A stretch of DNA of 64,000 nt from Tritrichomonas musculus. Its lineage: Eukaryota; Parabasalia; Tritrichomonadida; Tritrichomonadidae. The stretch lies in NCBI GenBank assembly GCA_039105265.1, contig JAPFFF010000029.1, positions 248,001-312,000 of the forward strand. The letters are read 5' to 3'. The notes under the pieces are model-generated. The model was given only the letters and a program-made list of their open reading frames with translations, had not been told where the DNA came from and searched no databases. This document shows positions 49,570 to 59,890 of this stretch, piece after piece. The stretch's first letter is position 1; every line of letters begins with the position of its first letter. The translations under genes and the position numbers were made by a program.

Positions 49570-49596
49570 TATTGAAGCATAATGTTTTTCTGTCAA

Positions 49597-49912
49597 TAAA
49601 ACTTTTGAATTTCATTTTTCTGCCATCTATTCAAATATTTGAAATACTTTCTTCTATTTACTAATTGGTACTTTTCAACTAAAATCATATGAATAATATA
49701 ACATATGATTTATATATATTAAAATTAAAATAATTTAATAAATTATTCTTTAATTCCTATATATATATATATGCATTAATTTTTTTCAGCTTGTTCTGAA
49801 AATATTACAAAAAGTTTCTTATTTTCAATTAAATCAAAAAAAATTATTGAATGCAGAACGATTATTCAATATTCAATATATTCAATAATTATTTGGCTAA
49901 TGATCTCTAATA
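49597..49912. other. AT-rich bidirectional promoter region
   Basis: About 315 bp between divergent genes, with TA-rich runs (TATATATATATA near 49762) but no gene. Confidence 0.5.
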
Positions 49913-52900
49913 ATGATTCAATCTAATGAAAAGGAAGAATATGAATTCATTTTAGGACAAAATGGACAGAAGGAATATTTTGTAAAATTAATTGGAGAGC
50001 CATATTGCCGTTGTAAATATGTTTCAAAAGAAACAATATTAAATTCCCCAAATGGAGAAAAACTTATTACCAGATATTTACACTCTGCAAATCACAAAAC
50101 AAGTCCTCCATTTTATGATGAATGTTATGATATTCCAGATCATATTATTCAAAAAAAAGAAAATTTATATCTCGTCAAATGGACTCATTTATTTTATGAT
50201 CAACTTACATGGGAAAAAAAGCCAGACAAGCAACTTTTATCTACATTTCGTTCAAGAAAATCATCCAATTTCCCTCAAACGCGATTACCATCAAATGAAA
50301 TTTCGTTGGACAATTCATTTCTTCCAGTTGAAAAATTTGCGCTTTATCAAGATTTTAATACTCCTTTTGATGTGGTAGAAGAAGTTCAATTTTTATGTAC
50401 TGCAGTTCAAACTGATGATGTTACAATTTCTGAAGTTGACTATAACCAAAAAAGTATATTTTCAACAGCATCCTTTATACATTATCTTTATCAAAAAATG
50501 CTCGACACAGGCCCATATTTAATCGTTGTTGACAAAAGAGAGTTTGACGAATGGTACGACTTTTTAAATAGAAGTAAAGAACTAACAACATTAGCTTACA
50601 ATGGAACAGTTCAAAGTCGAAAAACAATACGTGAAATTGACTTCATTAGTGAAGATGAATCAACTCTTTATTTTCATATCTTAATAACAATACCGAATAT
50701 TTTAGAAGCTGATATCAACTACTTGCAACAAATTGAATGGAAATATTGCTTTTTTCATTATTTATGCGACACCCCAAATATATTTTCAAATTGTATGAAT
50801 AATCTTCAACAATTAAAAATACTCAGAAAAATTATATATCAGCCGATAGATCAAAAAACAATAATACCTAGAGCTCAAGCAATCAATACAGCATTTGAAA
50901 CTAGTATATTTAAAGAGTCATTTAATACTAAATCTTGTGAAGATTTCATTCAATTTATTCAAAAATCGAAAATTTCCTCCACGAAAAAAGTTGAATCAAC
51001 ATATTTTTACATTGTCGAATGCCCAATGAGCGACATTCAGAAGAAAGTATGCCGATATTTACTTTCTGAAAATATATGCTTAGAGTCCCCAGAAAAGAGC
51101 AACTTTTTTATAATTGCTCGCTTATTTTATTATGCAATTCAACATCCATTCATCATTCCAGGAATTGAATCCAAACTGATAAACGAAAGTGTTCTTTTAG
51201 CATCAACGAAAATGAGAGTGATGAGAAGGATTATTTATGATGCCCAACTAGAAATAGAAGAATCCGGCAATCTTCAAAGTATTCTCATTTGCACCCAAAT
51301 TCCTGAAATGTTCAGAATCATTAATGATTTCCTTGATGACACTTACCCAGAAGAAAGCAACATACGAGCCTTTTTAGAGACCGACGCAAAACCATTGAAT
51401 AATTTAAGTTTATTTTCGTCATTAACAAATTTGAATACAAATACTCAGTCCTCTTTCAAATATATTGATATCATCATCATTTTCGATGGCAAACTGAAAC
51501 ATTGGGAAAAAATGCTTGATTCAAAAATTTCTCAATCATCAAGAATTTATAAACTTGAATCACTCGATTCTAGAGAAATTGAAATCGGCAAAGAGCCTTC
51601 ACCAACCGATCAAGACATATGCAAAACAATAGCTTTACAGATTATGATTCCAACGGGAAAGATATCACCTCGTGAAATTCTTGAAGCAAACATATCATTT
51701 GATATGATTAATGATGATCAACATTCGAGCTCATTTGCGGTTAATTCATTCACAGGCGAAGATTTTTGGCAAAAATTTGTCAAAACATCCGAATTTACCA
51801 AATTTAAAATGATTTTAAATTCAAATAAACCAAGACAAAATATAAATACACATGTAGAATTAAATGCCTCTAATAATGGTAATACTAATTCCAACTCTAA
51901 AAAGAAATACCAAAAAAATCAGAAAAATCAAAAAAAACAGGCACAAACCCAAAATGTAGTTAATAACGAGGACCAAATAAATGTAGTTACTATTTCACTT
52001 TATCAAAGACGACAATTTGTTAGATCTTTAATTTCTTTTGGTTGGGGAAAGTGGGATAAGATTATTAATTCAGTTGGATTTGAATTAAGTGAAGAAACAT
52101 GTCGGAAAATTTGCTTGAATATTTTTATATTATTAAAGTATGAAAAAGCTAAAACCAAATATAATAAAAACAAGAAAATAAAGAATGATAAAAAAGCGAG
52201 TCCTGAGCTAAACTTTGTTTCAAATTTCTATCGTGATTTCCTTCTTCAAATTAAAACTGATAATGCTGCGTATCCAAAGGCTTCTGGTTTAAATCCAAAT
52301 AATTTCAAAGAAATGCTTAGAAATGACAAAGCATTTATTACAGATGAACTTCCTTTTGATTTTTTTGAGAGGATATTTCAATTAGATTGTTTGAACCACT
52401 TTTTTGAATCAAATTTATATGATCAAAATGATATAAATAATTTCAATTTGATACCTTTCCAATCATCCAAACCTGAATCTTGGTGGACTGAAGAACATGA
52501 TAAGGCCTTGTTGTATGGTATTTGGAAGCATGGATATGGAAATTACATATCTTTCATGATGAATGACAATACAGAATATTTTCAAGAGGAAGAGGCAGAG
52601 ACAGATACAGATATACGAATAAATTTTGGTTCCTATGAAAAATTGCTGAAAGAAATTGCTATTTCTAATGTAAGTTTTAATGCACTAAATAAAAGAGGAT
52701 TGGAGCTTCTATCGTTCATAACAAGTTTCATAATGAATGATTTAAGCAGAAGGAGCAATAACTTAACGAAAACATTGCCAAATTGGACAGATGAAGAACA
52801 AGAAATGGTTATTTCTTATATTCTTACAAATGGTCTCAATTTCAACAGTAATAAAGAAATCAATGAGATCGTATCTAAAATGGTCATAGATGAAAATGGC

Positions 52901-54100
52901 GACCAAAATACAATTGAAACCAAAAATCAAGATGAAAACCAAAATGAAAATAAAGAACAAGAAAATCCACATGAAGAAGAAGAGGAAGAAGCAAAAATAG
53001 AAAGTGAAGATATAAAAATAGAAAAAGAAAATCAAAATGAAATAGAAAATCAAAATCAAAATGAGAAAGAAAATTTAACAGAAAAAGAAAATTTTAATGA
53101 AGAAGATAAAATAGATGATAATTGCCAAATTCCTAATAAAACAAAAGAGGAAATTGTTGAGTTGTTCCAAATTATTAGAAGAGAAATAATACACCCCAAC
53201 CCAGACGAAGGCGGTCTTTCATATTTTACAGCTCTTCGAATTAGAATTCGAGGCTTGGTAATGCGATTTCTTCATGAATACGTTTCTCATATTAATTCAA
53301 ATAGTCTATTTTACTTCTATAACCACATTCCTAAGTTGATAATTGGCAGTTATTATTTTTCACCAGAACTTGAGCATGAATTCCTTTTAGAAATTGAAAG
53401 TAAAGGCTTTGGCGATTTTCAATCAGTTCTATCAGTCCAAGCTTTTTCAAAAATTACTGACCTGCAATTTTTGGCTTATATGAAAGATGAGTATCGTGTT
53501 ATTCTCAGAATGAACACACTATCACAAATAGCAGTAAGGGAGGGTCTGTTTTCTAATGAGCAATTGGCAAGTGATGAAGAATTTGAAAAGCTATTTGGCC
53601 TAACACTTCCTCTTAATATTTCCCCTTCCTGCACTGTTCACAGCTTCGGAAAAATTGCTCCAAACAAACCTTCATTTCACACCGAGAGATATATTTATCC
53701 TATTGGCTTTAAGAGTTCTCGCCAATCTCCATCAATCACTAATCCTGGAGTAAAGGCAAAATGGTTCAGTGAGATTATAAATGTTGAAGATACACCACTC
53801 TTTCGTGTTTGGCAAGAAGGATCATCTGATATTTTCTTTGAAGGTCCAACTCCTACAGCTGCATGGGTTAAAGCATTAAAGGCTTCGAAACATGATAGTA
53901 ATCCGTCAATATCAGGTCCTGATTCTTTTCTTTTAACAAATCATATTGTTGCTTACTTTATCCAGAAAATGCCTGGCGCCTCGGCCTGTAAAAATTATAT
54001 AATGAAAAAGTATGACGATGATCCTATTGTGGTTCAATTTTTGAAGTTGAATTCTGTACAAGGATCAAATAATGATGAAGGTAGCGATAACAATAACTAG
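49913..54100 (+). CDS. CHD-like chromatin protein with degenerate Snf2 ATPase fused to FYRN/FYRC
   Basis: 1395 residues. The N-terminus has chromodomain features (~20-105, ending L-Y-L-V-K-W-x-x-L-x-Y-x-x-x-T-W-E as in CHD proteins). A Snf2-like domain follows in CHD order: G-P-Y-L-I-V-V-D near 199, I-L-I-T-I-P-N near 256, I-E-W-K-Y near 276, I-L-I-C-T-Q near 460 and I-I-I-I-F-D near 519. However, the Walker A lysine motif and the DEAH box (here F-F-H-Y-L-C-D) are missing, as is the R-x-x-R-x-G-Q motif. Later come SANT/SLIDE-like parts (~690-760, and W-W-T-E-E-H-D-K-A-L-L-Y-G-I-W-K-H-G-Y-G near 860), an acidic Asn/Glu tract (~1000-1070), and an FYRN-FYRC pair (F-H-T-E-R-Y-I-Y-P-I-G-F-x-S-x-R, then F-E-G-P-T-P-T-A-A-W). 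It should bind chromatin but not remodel by its own ATP hydrolysis. Confidence 0.8.
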   Translation: MIQSNEKEEYEFILGQNGQKEYFVKLIGEPYCRCKYVSKETILNSPNGEKLITRYLHSANHKTSPPFYDECYDIPDHIIQKKENLYLVKWTHLFYDQLTWEKKPDKQLLSTFRSRKSSNFPQTRLPSNEISLDNSFLPVEKFALYQDFNTPFDVVEEVQFLCTAVQTDDVTISEVDYNQKSIFSTASFIHYLYQKMLDTGPYLIVVDKREFDEWYDFLNRSKELTTLAYNGTVQSRKTIREIDFISEDESTLYFHILITIPNILEADINYLQQIEWKYCFFHYLCDTPNIFSNCMNNLQQLKILRKIIYQPIDQKTIIPRAQAINTAFETSIFKESFNTKSCEDFIQFIQKSKISSTKKVESTYFYIVECPMSDIQKKVCRYLLSENICLESPEKSNFFIIARLFYYAIQHPFIIPGIESKLINESVLLASTKMRVMRRIIYDAQLEIEESGNLQSILICTQIPEMFRIINDFLDDTYPEESNIRAFLETDAKPLNNLSLFSSLTNLNTNTQSSFKYIDIIIIFDGKLKHWEKMLDSKISQSSRIYKLESLDSREIEIGKEPSPTDQDICKTIALQIMIPTGKISPREILEANISFDMINDDQHSSSFAVNSFTGEDFWQKFVKTSEFTKFKMILNSNKPRQNINTHVELNASNNGNTNSNSKKKYQKNQKNQKKQAQTQNVVNNEDQINVVTISLYQRRQFVRSLISFGWGKWDKIINSVGFELSEETCRKICLNIFILLKYEKAKTKYNKNKKIKNDKKASPELNFVSNFYRDFLLQIKTDNAAYPKASGLNPNNFKEMLRNDKAFITDELPFDFFERIFQLDCLNHFFESNLYDQNDINNFNLIPFQSSKPESWWTEEHDKALLYGIWKHGYGNYISFMMNDNTEYFQEEEAETDTDIRINFGSYEKLLKEIAISNVSFNALNKRGLELLSFITSFIMNDLSRRSNNLTKTLPNWTDEEQEMVISYILTNGLNFNSNKEINEIVSKMVIDENGDQNTIETKNQDENQNENKEQENPHEEEEEEAKIESEDIKIEKENQNEIENQNQNEKENLTEKENFNEEDKIDDNCQIPNKTKEEIVELFQIIRREIIHPNPDEGGLSYFTALRIRIRGLVMRFLHEYVSHINSNSLFYFYNHIPKLIIGSYYFSPELEHEFLLEIESKGFGDFQSVLSVQAFSKITDLQFLAYMKDEYRVILRMNTLSQIAVREGLFSNEQLASDEEFEKLFGLTLPLNISPSCTVHSFGKIAPNKPSFHTERYIYPIGFKSSRQSPSITNPGVKAKWFSEIINVEDTPLFRVWQEGSSDIFFEGPTPTAAWVKALKASKHDSNPSISGPDSFLLTNHIVAYFIQKMPGASACKNYIMKKYDDDPIVVQFLKLNSVQGSNNDEGSDNNN

Positions 54101-54488
54101 AAAAGGAAAACGTCTATTATTAAGATATCTTTTGTTTAATTGTTATTATAAATAAAATAATATATTTTCTTTTTTTTTTTTATTTTTGTATTATATTTTT
54201 TAAAGATCATCATTACCATGAAATTAAATTTATTAGTATACCTAATATTTAACAGTTATGACTTATATTTATGGCTCATATATATTAATATTAAAATTTG
54301 GTAAAATAAATATATATGCTGATCAAATTAAAATGTTATCATTAATTCAATTTATTCATTCTTTTGTTATATTGTTTTCTCTTATAAAATAATAAATTAT
54401 TAAATATACAGTACATTTTAAATTTATAATTTTCTACAAAATATGAAGATATTCAACTTTTTTTGAAAGAAGAATTTTCAAATACTCA
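54101..54488. other. AT-rich intergenic region
   Basis: About 390 bp with T-runs; no gene or repeat seen. TCAAATACTCA precedes the next ATG. Confidence 0.5.
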
Positions 54489-55652
54489 ATGTTCAACTTA
54501 GCTGCAGCGATTTGGATTTGCAGTAGCATCTTTTTTTCAACATGCGTTATTAGTTTAAACAAATATATCACCCGAACATTTAATTTTGATTTCATGACAA
54601 GTCTTACCGCTTTTCATTTTATAACAACATATTTTCTTTTAGAAATCATGTGCAGAATTGGACTTTTTGAACGTGCAACTCAATATCCTATCAAATGTAG
54701 GTGGCGTCTTGCAGCATATGGCGTCGCTTCAGTTGTTTTAATGAATTATAATCTTGCTCGTAATTCAGTTGGGTTTTATCAACTTTCTAAAATGTGCAAT
54801 ATTCCAACAATTGTACTCTACAATTTTTTCATTAATCATCAAACAACCCCATTAAATAAGTTAATTGCCCTTGCAATCTTACTAACAGGAGTTGGCCTTT
54901 ATTCAGTGAATGATGTTGAGCTTAATTTTTGGGGTACAATAATAGCTATTGTAGCTGTCATATCAACAGCTTGTTTTCAAATTACTGCAGGAAGTGATCA
55001 AAAAGAATTTTCTATGTCAGGACCTCAAGTACAGCACGCATCTGCTCTTCAACAATTTATATTATGCTTTTTATCAGCTATTTTTACAGAGTTTTTCAAT
55101 CCTCAGCATACAATTATGGAACATGATTTCTCAAGACGCGAAGTTTTATTTATTGGACTCACTGGAATTATTGCAGTTGGTGTAAATGTTTCTTGCTTTG
55201 GAATTATTGGTAAAACTTCTGCTTTAACATATCAAGTTGTTGGACATGTGAAAACAACTCTAATTCTTTTAATTGGTTTTGTTTTCTTCCCTCCTAAGGT
55301 TGAAGCTTCACATAGCCAAACTGTTAAAACTGCCATCGGAATGGCTATATCAATGGTTGGAATTATAATGTACACTTCTATTGGATTAATGAGCAAAGGA
55401 GACAATGATAAAAACAATAAAAGCAAGCCAGCTATACTTGACAATAAAGAAGAAGGAGAGACAAAGCAAGAAGTAAAAACAAAAGAAGAAAAGCCTCTTC
55501 CAGGAAATCTGTTTCCACCAATGGGAGTTGAAGAAGATAATGTAACTCCACAAAATATACAAAGTAATGATCAAATTGTCGAAAGTAATCAGAATGATAA
55601 TATGGAACTAATTGAATTAGAAGATATTAAAAATGATACCAATGTTCAATAA
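54489..55652 (+). CDS. SLC35/TPT-family transporter (nucleotide-sugar or triose-phosphate type)
   Basis: 387 residues with ~10 membrane helices in residues 1-300 and a hydrophilic Lys/Glu-rich cytosolic tail of ~85 residues. The family words are S-L-N-K-Y near 22, F-H-F-x-x-T near 43, M-N-Y-N-L-x-x-N-S-V-G-F-Y-Q-L-S-K near 83, T-I-V-L-Y near 107 and T-Y-Q-V-V-G-H-x-K-T near 240, as in SLC35E3 and plant UDP-sugar/TPT transporters. It would exchange nucleotide sugars in the Golgi or ER. The exact sugar cannot be told. Confidence 0.88.
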   Translation: MFNLAAAIWICSSIFFSTCVISLNKYITRTFNFDFMTSLTAFHFITTYFLLEIMCRIGLFERATQYPIKCRWRLAAYGVASVVLMNYNLARNSVGFYQLSKMCNIPTIVLYNFFINHQTTPLNKLIALAILLTGVGLYSVNDVELNFWGTIIAIVAVISTACFQITAGSDQKEFSMSGPQVQHASALQQFILCFLSAIFTEFFNPQHTIMEHDFSRREVLFIGLTGIIAVGVNVSCFGIIGKTSALTYQVVGHVKTTLILLIGFVFFPPKVEASHSQTVKTAIGMAISMVGIIMYTSIGLMSKGDNDKNNKSKPAILDNKEEGETKQEVKTKEEKPLPGNLFPPMGVEEDNVTPQNIQSNDQIVESNQNDNMELIELEDIKNDTNVQ

Positions 55653-56030
55653 TTGATTAGTAAATAATGTTTTTTACTCAGAATTTAATTATATTTATTT
55701 TCTTCACTCTGAATTGAAATCATGATATGTTAAATAAAAAATGATTAGTTGATATTCTGCACAAGGTGAAAATTAACCTTAAAGGTTCTTAATATTTTTC
55801 AAATACCAGATAAGTGCATGTTGAATCCTATATACCAATAATTGTACTCCTGATGCAATAATTTAGCGATAGTTTAGAACATAAAAATTCGCAGAATACA
55901 AATATGATTGCTATTGATCTTGAATGAGAAATTTCGAAATTGTGCTTGATTCAATTTTTTGCTAATAAAAGAAGATCTTGAAATTCTTCCAGAACTTAAG
56001 ATATAGAATTCTTAATGATTCTTATGAATC
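55653..56030. other. Intergenic region
   Basis: About 380 bp without a gene. Confidence 0.4.
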
Positions 56031-56590
56031 ATCCTCTTTTAATTAAGGTTTACACAAAGAAACTTGATTCCATCTTCTGTAGCTTTCTTTGAAAAGGTTC
56101 TCTTCATTCATGCGAGTGATAATTCATTCAAGCAATTGATTGTGGTTCTATGCCATACAAAAAAGCATTGATGATTTTCCAAGAAAGAATTTTTATTTTC
56201 ATACAAAATGAAATTTTTATATTTTTTGAATTGACTTTTATCTCTTTCAAATGAGGCGTATTACTGCACTAACAATTTTTAATTTCAACCACATTTGATG
56301 GAATTGCAAAGATAAAGGTTTGATTGCTTTTATTTTCGAATTCTCAAAAAAATCAATTGTTTTAATAAAAATGAATATCAATTTCAATGACATTTGATGG
56401 AATTAAAGTATTCTCTAACAAAGAAGAGTTAAACAAAGATTTCTTCAATGATTGCAATTCCCAATTATCTTCAAATTCTTTTTTTTTTTTTTTTTTTTCA
56501 TCCAAAGAAACATTGAAGAAATCAAAAATAAGAAAGGGCATTGGAACTGATCAATTTGAAGCTTTGTTCCAGAATTTATGAAATTCCATT
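56031..56590 (+). pseudogene. BspA LRR relic
   Basis: Scattered LRR_5 words in the plus strand: L-I-P-S-S-V-A-F-F-E-K-V-L near 56070 and two copies of I-S-x-T-F-D-G-I (near 56290 and 56385), then N-D-C-N-S-Q-L. There is no continuous frame; the ORF at 56387-56581 is one scrap with a T20 run inside. An old BspA gene in advanced decay. Confidence 0.45.
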
Positions 56591-56773
56591 TTTCTATTTT
56601 AATATGCAATATACTTAAAATATTTAATAAATTATTTTTAATCACTTATATTAAAATATTTTTAATTTAAAAAATATGAAATTATTCTGAAAATTATGAA
56701 GATATAATAAAAATGAACAAAAACTGAAAAAGTTCAGAAAATTCTTTCTTTTATTGTTTTATCGAATTTCTTG
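56591..56773. other. AT-rich leader region
   Basis: Short AT-rich stretch before the Sel1 gene. A TTG at 56771 precedes the ATG at 56774 and is not taken as start. Confidence 0.4.
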
Positions 56774-57751
56774 ATGAAGCAAGAACCTGTAATATCATTA
56801 AATGAAATACAAATTGCGAATAATTATAAAAACATAGCAGATCAAGGAGATACCTGGGCAATGATTAAGTATGGCAATTTCATCATAAATGAAAACGATA
56901 TCGAAGCGTCGCGCTACTATCAAATGGCAGCATATAATGGAAATATTATTGGAATGAACAAATATGGCCAATTTTTATTATCTAACGCAAAAAACACAGA
57001 TGCATTTCGTTATTTTCAAATGGCCATTGATAAAGGCGATGTAAACTCGATGCCATTTTATGCCAGCATGTTACGAGAGGGAGAAATATGTCAAGCCAAT
57101 TATGCAGAAGCCATTTATTATTATCAAACATTCATTGAAAAAGTTCAAGAAGAAGAAGAAGAAAAAAGTGAAATGAAAATAAATTTTGTTTTCAACGGAG
57201 AATCGGTTGGATTTGACTACAATGATGTTCTTTATGATTACATGATGGAAAGGAGAAAGACGCTTCCTTATGCAATGCTGAACTATGGAATGATGCTCGA
57301 GAATGGACAAGGAATCAAAGCAGATCACAAAGAAGCATCTCGATATTACAAAATGGCAGCTGACAGAGGAGACGCAATCGGAATGCTCAAGTATGGCAGC
57401 ATGCTTGAAGTTGGAAAAGGAAATCAAGCTGATTATGAAGAAGCAGCGCTTTATTACAAAATGGCCGCTGATAATGGAAATGTTGAAGCAATGAATAAAT
57501 ATGCAGCTTTGATGAAAATCAAGTTTAATTATGAAGAAGCAGCGCTTTATTACAAAATGGCCGCTGACAAAGGAAATGTTGAAGCAATGGTTTATTACGC
57601 ACGAATGGCGGAGAATGGAATTGGCGTGGAAGCCGATAACAATATAGCAGCACAGTATTATAAAATGGCAATTGAAAATGGATTTGATTGCACAGATGAT
57701 TTACAAAGAGTTGAACAATCACAATCATCAATTTGCTGTATCGTGTTTTAA
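56774..57751 (+). CDS. Sel1-repeat protein with C-terminal CaaX box
   Basis: 325 residues. Seven or so Sel1-like repeats run from ~15 to 305: A-x-x-Y-Y-K-M-A-A-D-x-G-x-x-x-x-M-x-x-Y-G-x-M-L-E-x-G-x-G. The order is regular at residues 165-305; between ~120 and 165 a less regular acidic insert (E-E-E-E-K) separates two blocks. The protein ends S-S-I-C-C-I-V-F. The last four residues C-I-V-F fit a CaaX prenylation signal, and the Cys before it could be palmitoylated, so it may be a membrane-tethered scaffold. Many trichomonad and Entamoeba Sel1 proteins carry a kinase; none is present here. Confidence 0.8.
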   Translation: MKQEPVISLNEIQIANNYKNIADQGDTWAMIKYGNFIINENDIEASRYYQMAAYNGNIIGMNKYGQFLLSNAKNTDAFRYFQMAIDKGDVNSMPFYASMLREGEICQANYAEAIYYYQTFIEKVQEEEEEKSEMKINFVFNGESVGFDYNDVLYDYMMERRKTLPYAMLNYGMMLENGQGIKADHKEASRYYKMAADRGDAIGMLKYGSMLEVGKGNQADYEEAALYYKMAADNGNVEAMNKYAALMKIKFNYEEAALYYKMAADKGNVEAMVYYARMAENGIGVEADNNIAAQYYKMAIENGFDCTDDLQRVEQSQSSICCIVF

Positions 57752-58197
57752 GAATAGATCGCTTTAATGAAAGTCAGCGCAATAAAAGTGGAAACTTTTT
57801 CTGAATGAAAGCTAAATGTTACAGTCAAATTTTAAGCTGCCCAATTTTGTGAATTAAACATTAAATAATATTTTATTTTAATAGTTGAGTTATTGATTAT
57901 ACAAAAGGTAGCCAGGATTCTTGATTTTATCAATTAAACTGAACTGAAAACTCAATTATTGTAATTTCAAAGAATTTATATTCGAGCAAATATTGTAATT
58001 TCAACTCTGAAATGCGATTTATTATTCAATGCACTCTGTATATTTGGTAAGAAAAACACATAATCAAAAAAACATTATTTATAAAATATTTGAATTGATA
58101 ACATCATTTAAAATAAGACGTCATCGTAAATAGATATGCATAATTAGAGTTAATCTAAATTATACAAATTCGGTGTATCATCTTGAATTCATTCTAG
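57752..58197. other. AT-rich intergenic region
   Basis: About 445 bp with no gene seen. Confidence 0.4.

Positions 58198-58227
<30 letters not shown>
58198..58227. repeat. Poly-A run (30 A)
   Basis: A 30-base A run; the start of a Sel1-like fragment lies 170 bp downstream. It could mark a retrocopy tail or simply be a homopolymer, without further support. Confidence 0.8.
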
Positions 58228-58229
<2 letters not shown>

Positions 58230-58394
58230 CAGAAGAATCAATAAAAAAGAATCAAAGCAAGATCATGTTTATTCACAAATAAAACATGAAACAATTATAT
58301 CAGCAAAAAATCAAGATAAATCATTGAAATGTTTTAAACTTGTCTCAGTCTTTCTGTATTTGAATTCAAAAGAATATTTAGGTAGACTTTTATT

Positions 58395-58604
58395 ATGAAA
58401 GGAAATATAAATGCAATAGATTTTCTTGCTAGAAAATATTCAAAAGAAAATGATACTGAAAATACCTTTAAATATGTGAATGCATTAGTTGAATCTGGAA
58501 ATTATACAATTAGTTGTTTTAAAGAAAAACAATTTGATTTGGCATTTAAATATTTTTCTATTATTACTAACTACAATCATCAAATTGCGTATTATTTTGT
58601 TTGA
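58395..58604 (+). pseudogene. Sel1-like repeat gene fragment
   Basis: 69 codons with a Sel1/TPR spacing (G-x-x-x-A-x-x-x-L-A-x-x-Y, then A-L-V-E-S-G-N-Y, then F-D-L-A-F-K-Y-F). It ends by an early stop and is followed by no further repeat, so it is a shortened relic of a gene like the one at 56774, not clearly expressed. Confidence 0.4.
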
Positions 58605-59090
58605 CTGTTGAAATATAAAAATTTTGGTCGCATTCGGAATCGTCATGAGTCATTTGAAATTCATAATTTTATCATACTCATTCAAAAAGTGATTATTCAA
58701 AAAAAAATAAATGAATTCAAATGATGTGATAGCATTGAATCTTTTTGGAAATTAATAATGATTGCATTTAATTATTTGTAAACGTAAATATAATTAAATA
58801 ATTTATGGATTTATGATTCATTAATGTTTGACAATGTATGATGTTGCTCGCGATTGGAAGTATCATCATCATCTCAAATTAAAATTTTTCTTGAAAAATT
58901 GTATTGCTATTTGAGTATTTCAAAAACAAGCCGTATTCTTAATCAAATCTATAAACAATCTTGGCATCCAGATAAAATCATTTTTATTTATTAAATAATG
59001 ACCAAAAAAACATATAAATAAAACTCTGTATCCAAGCAAAATCATGTGAGTATTATCTTTCATTATTTAAAAAAAATTAAAACTACAATT
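58605..59090. other. AT-rich intergenic region
   Basis: About 485 bp; no gene or repeat seen. Confidence 0.4.
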
Positions 59091-59219
59091 AAACTGGTTT
59101 CTGTAAATCGGAACAACAAATTGACCTTGAAAAAACGGTTTTGAGTTTTTTGAAAGAATAAATTATTCAAAAAGTTTGATTTAATTTGACCATTTGTTCG
59201 GATTTACTGAAACAAGTTT
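59091..59219. mobile_element. 129-bp foldback (MITE-like) element
   Basis: The ends form a 27-bp inverted pair with 23 matches (59091-59117 and 59193-59219, core GTTTCNGTAAATCNGAACAA). Inside, a second inverted word (TTTGAA...TTCAAA around 59158-59175) can also pair. No target-site duplication is certain and it has no coding capacity. Confidence 0.5.
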
Positions 59220-59224
59220 ACTAT

Positions 59225-59790
59225 CTCAATAGCAATGTCACTTGGTATTTTTTTATTGTCCTCAATATCAAGCGATCCACATTTTAATTGGCCCATGTTA
59301 TTTGTATTTCACATATTGCTATAAAATGGAATTATATTATCAGATATGGGATGTCTTTTCTTTGTGTCTGTGATTAATAAGCTTTTGTCACTTCCATAAG
59401 CACAGCCGCATTCATTAGCAATGAATGATTTAAAATAAAATTGCCTTTATCCTTTTCATTTTACGAATAACATTTTGAATAAATGATAATTCAGTATTTT
59501 GTTTAACAGCTAATAAAAAGCATCTTGAATTGCTTCATTAACAATTATCAAAGATGCAATATGTTGCAGAAACTGGGCCTGAAATTTCAATTATTATGAG
59601 AAAATAGAATTGATCCAGAAGAATTTGCCTTTGTGATTGTTATGCTATGCATTCTTACTCATCGATTTCCAAAATTAATTTGAATGCTATTCATTATCTT
59701 TGTTGTCAGATAATACAGAACATAAATCTACATCTAATTTGCCATCTTCAGTAATAACTGTTGCTGCTTTTTACTTGCATTTTATGAAAT
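59225..59790 (-). pseudogene. Decayed gene remnant on the minus strand
   Basis: Read on the minus strand, several short frames contain protein-like words: A-T-V-I-T-E-D-G-K-L-D-V-D, then V-L-S-D-N-K-D-N-E, then N-E-C-G-C-A-Y-G-S-D-K-S-L-L-I-T-D and H-P-I-S-D-N-I-I-P-F-Y-S-N-M, L-K-C-G-S-L-D-I-E-D-N-K-K-I-P-S-D. Stops and frame changes are frequent. I cannot name the family; the Asp/Ile spacing suggests a globular protein. Confidence 0.3.
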
Positions 59791-59881
59791 CATAAATTTT
59801 TCTTTAAATTAAAAAATTACAAATGTTATATGTTAACCAATAGATAACGTTTAAATATTTGAAAGTCACTTTTTCTTTTTT

Positions 59882-59890
59882 TCATTTTTT
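59882..59890 (+). promoter_or_regulatory. Inr-like TCATTTTTT before ATG 59891
   Basis: TCATTTTTT lies directly before the start codon, like the initiator-type contexts of several neighbours. Confidence 0.4.

Noticed and set aside
49570-49596. TTG start of the zinc-finger protein
   Set aside because: The ATG at 49569 begins directly before the C-P-I-C finger; TTG starts are not expected in a eukaryote.
58198-58227. Poly-A run as the tail of a retrocopy or SINE
   Set aside because: No body or target duplication could be shown upstream.
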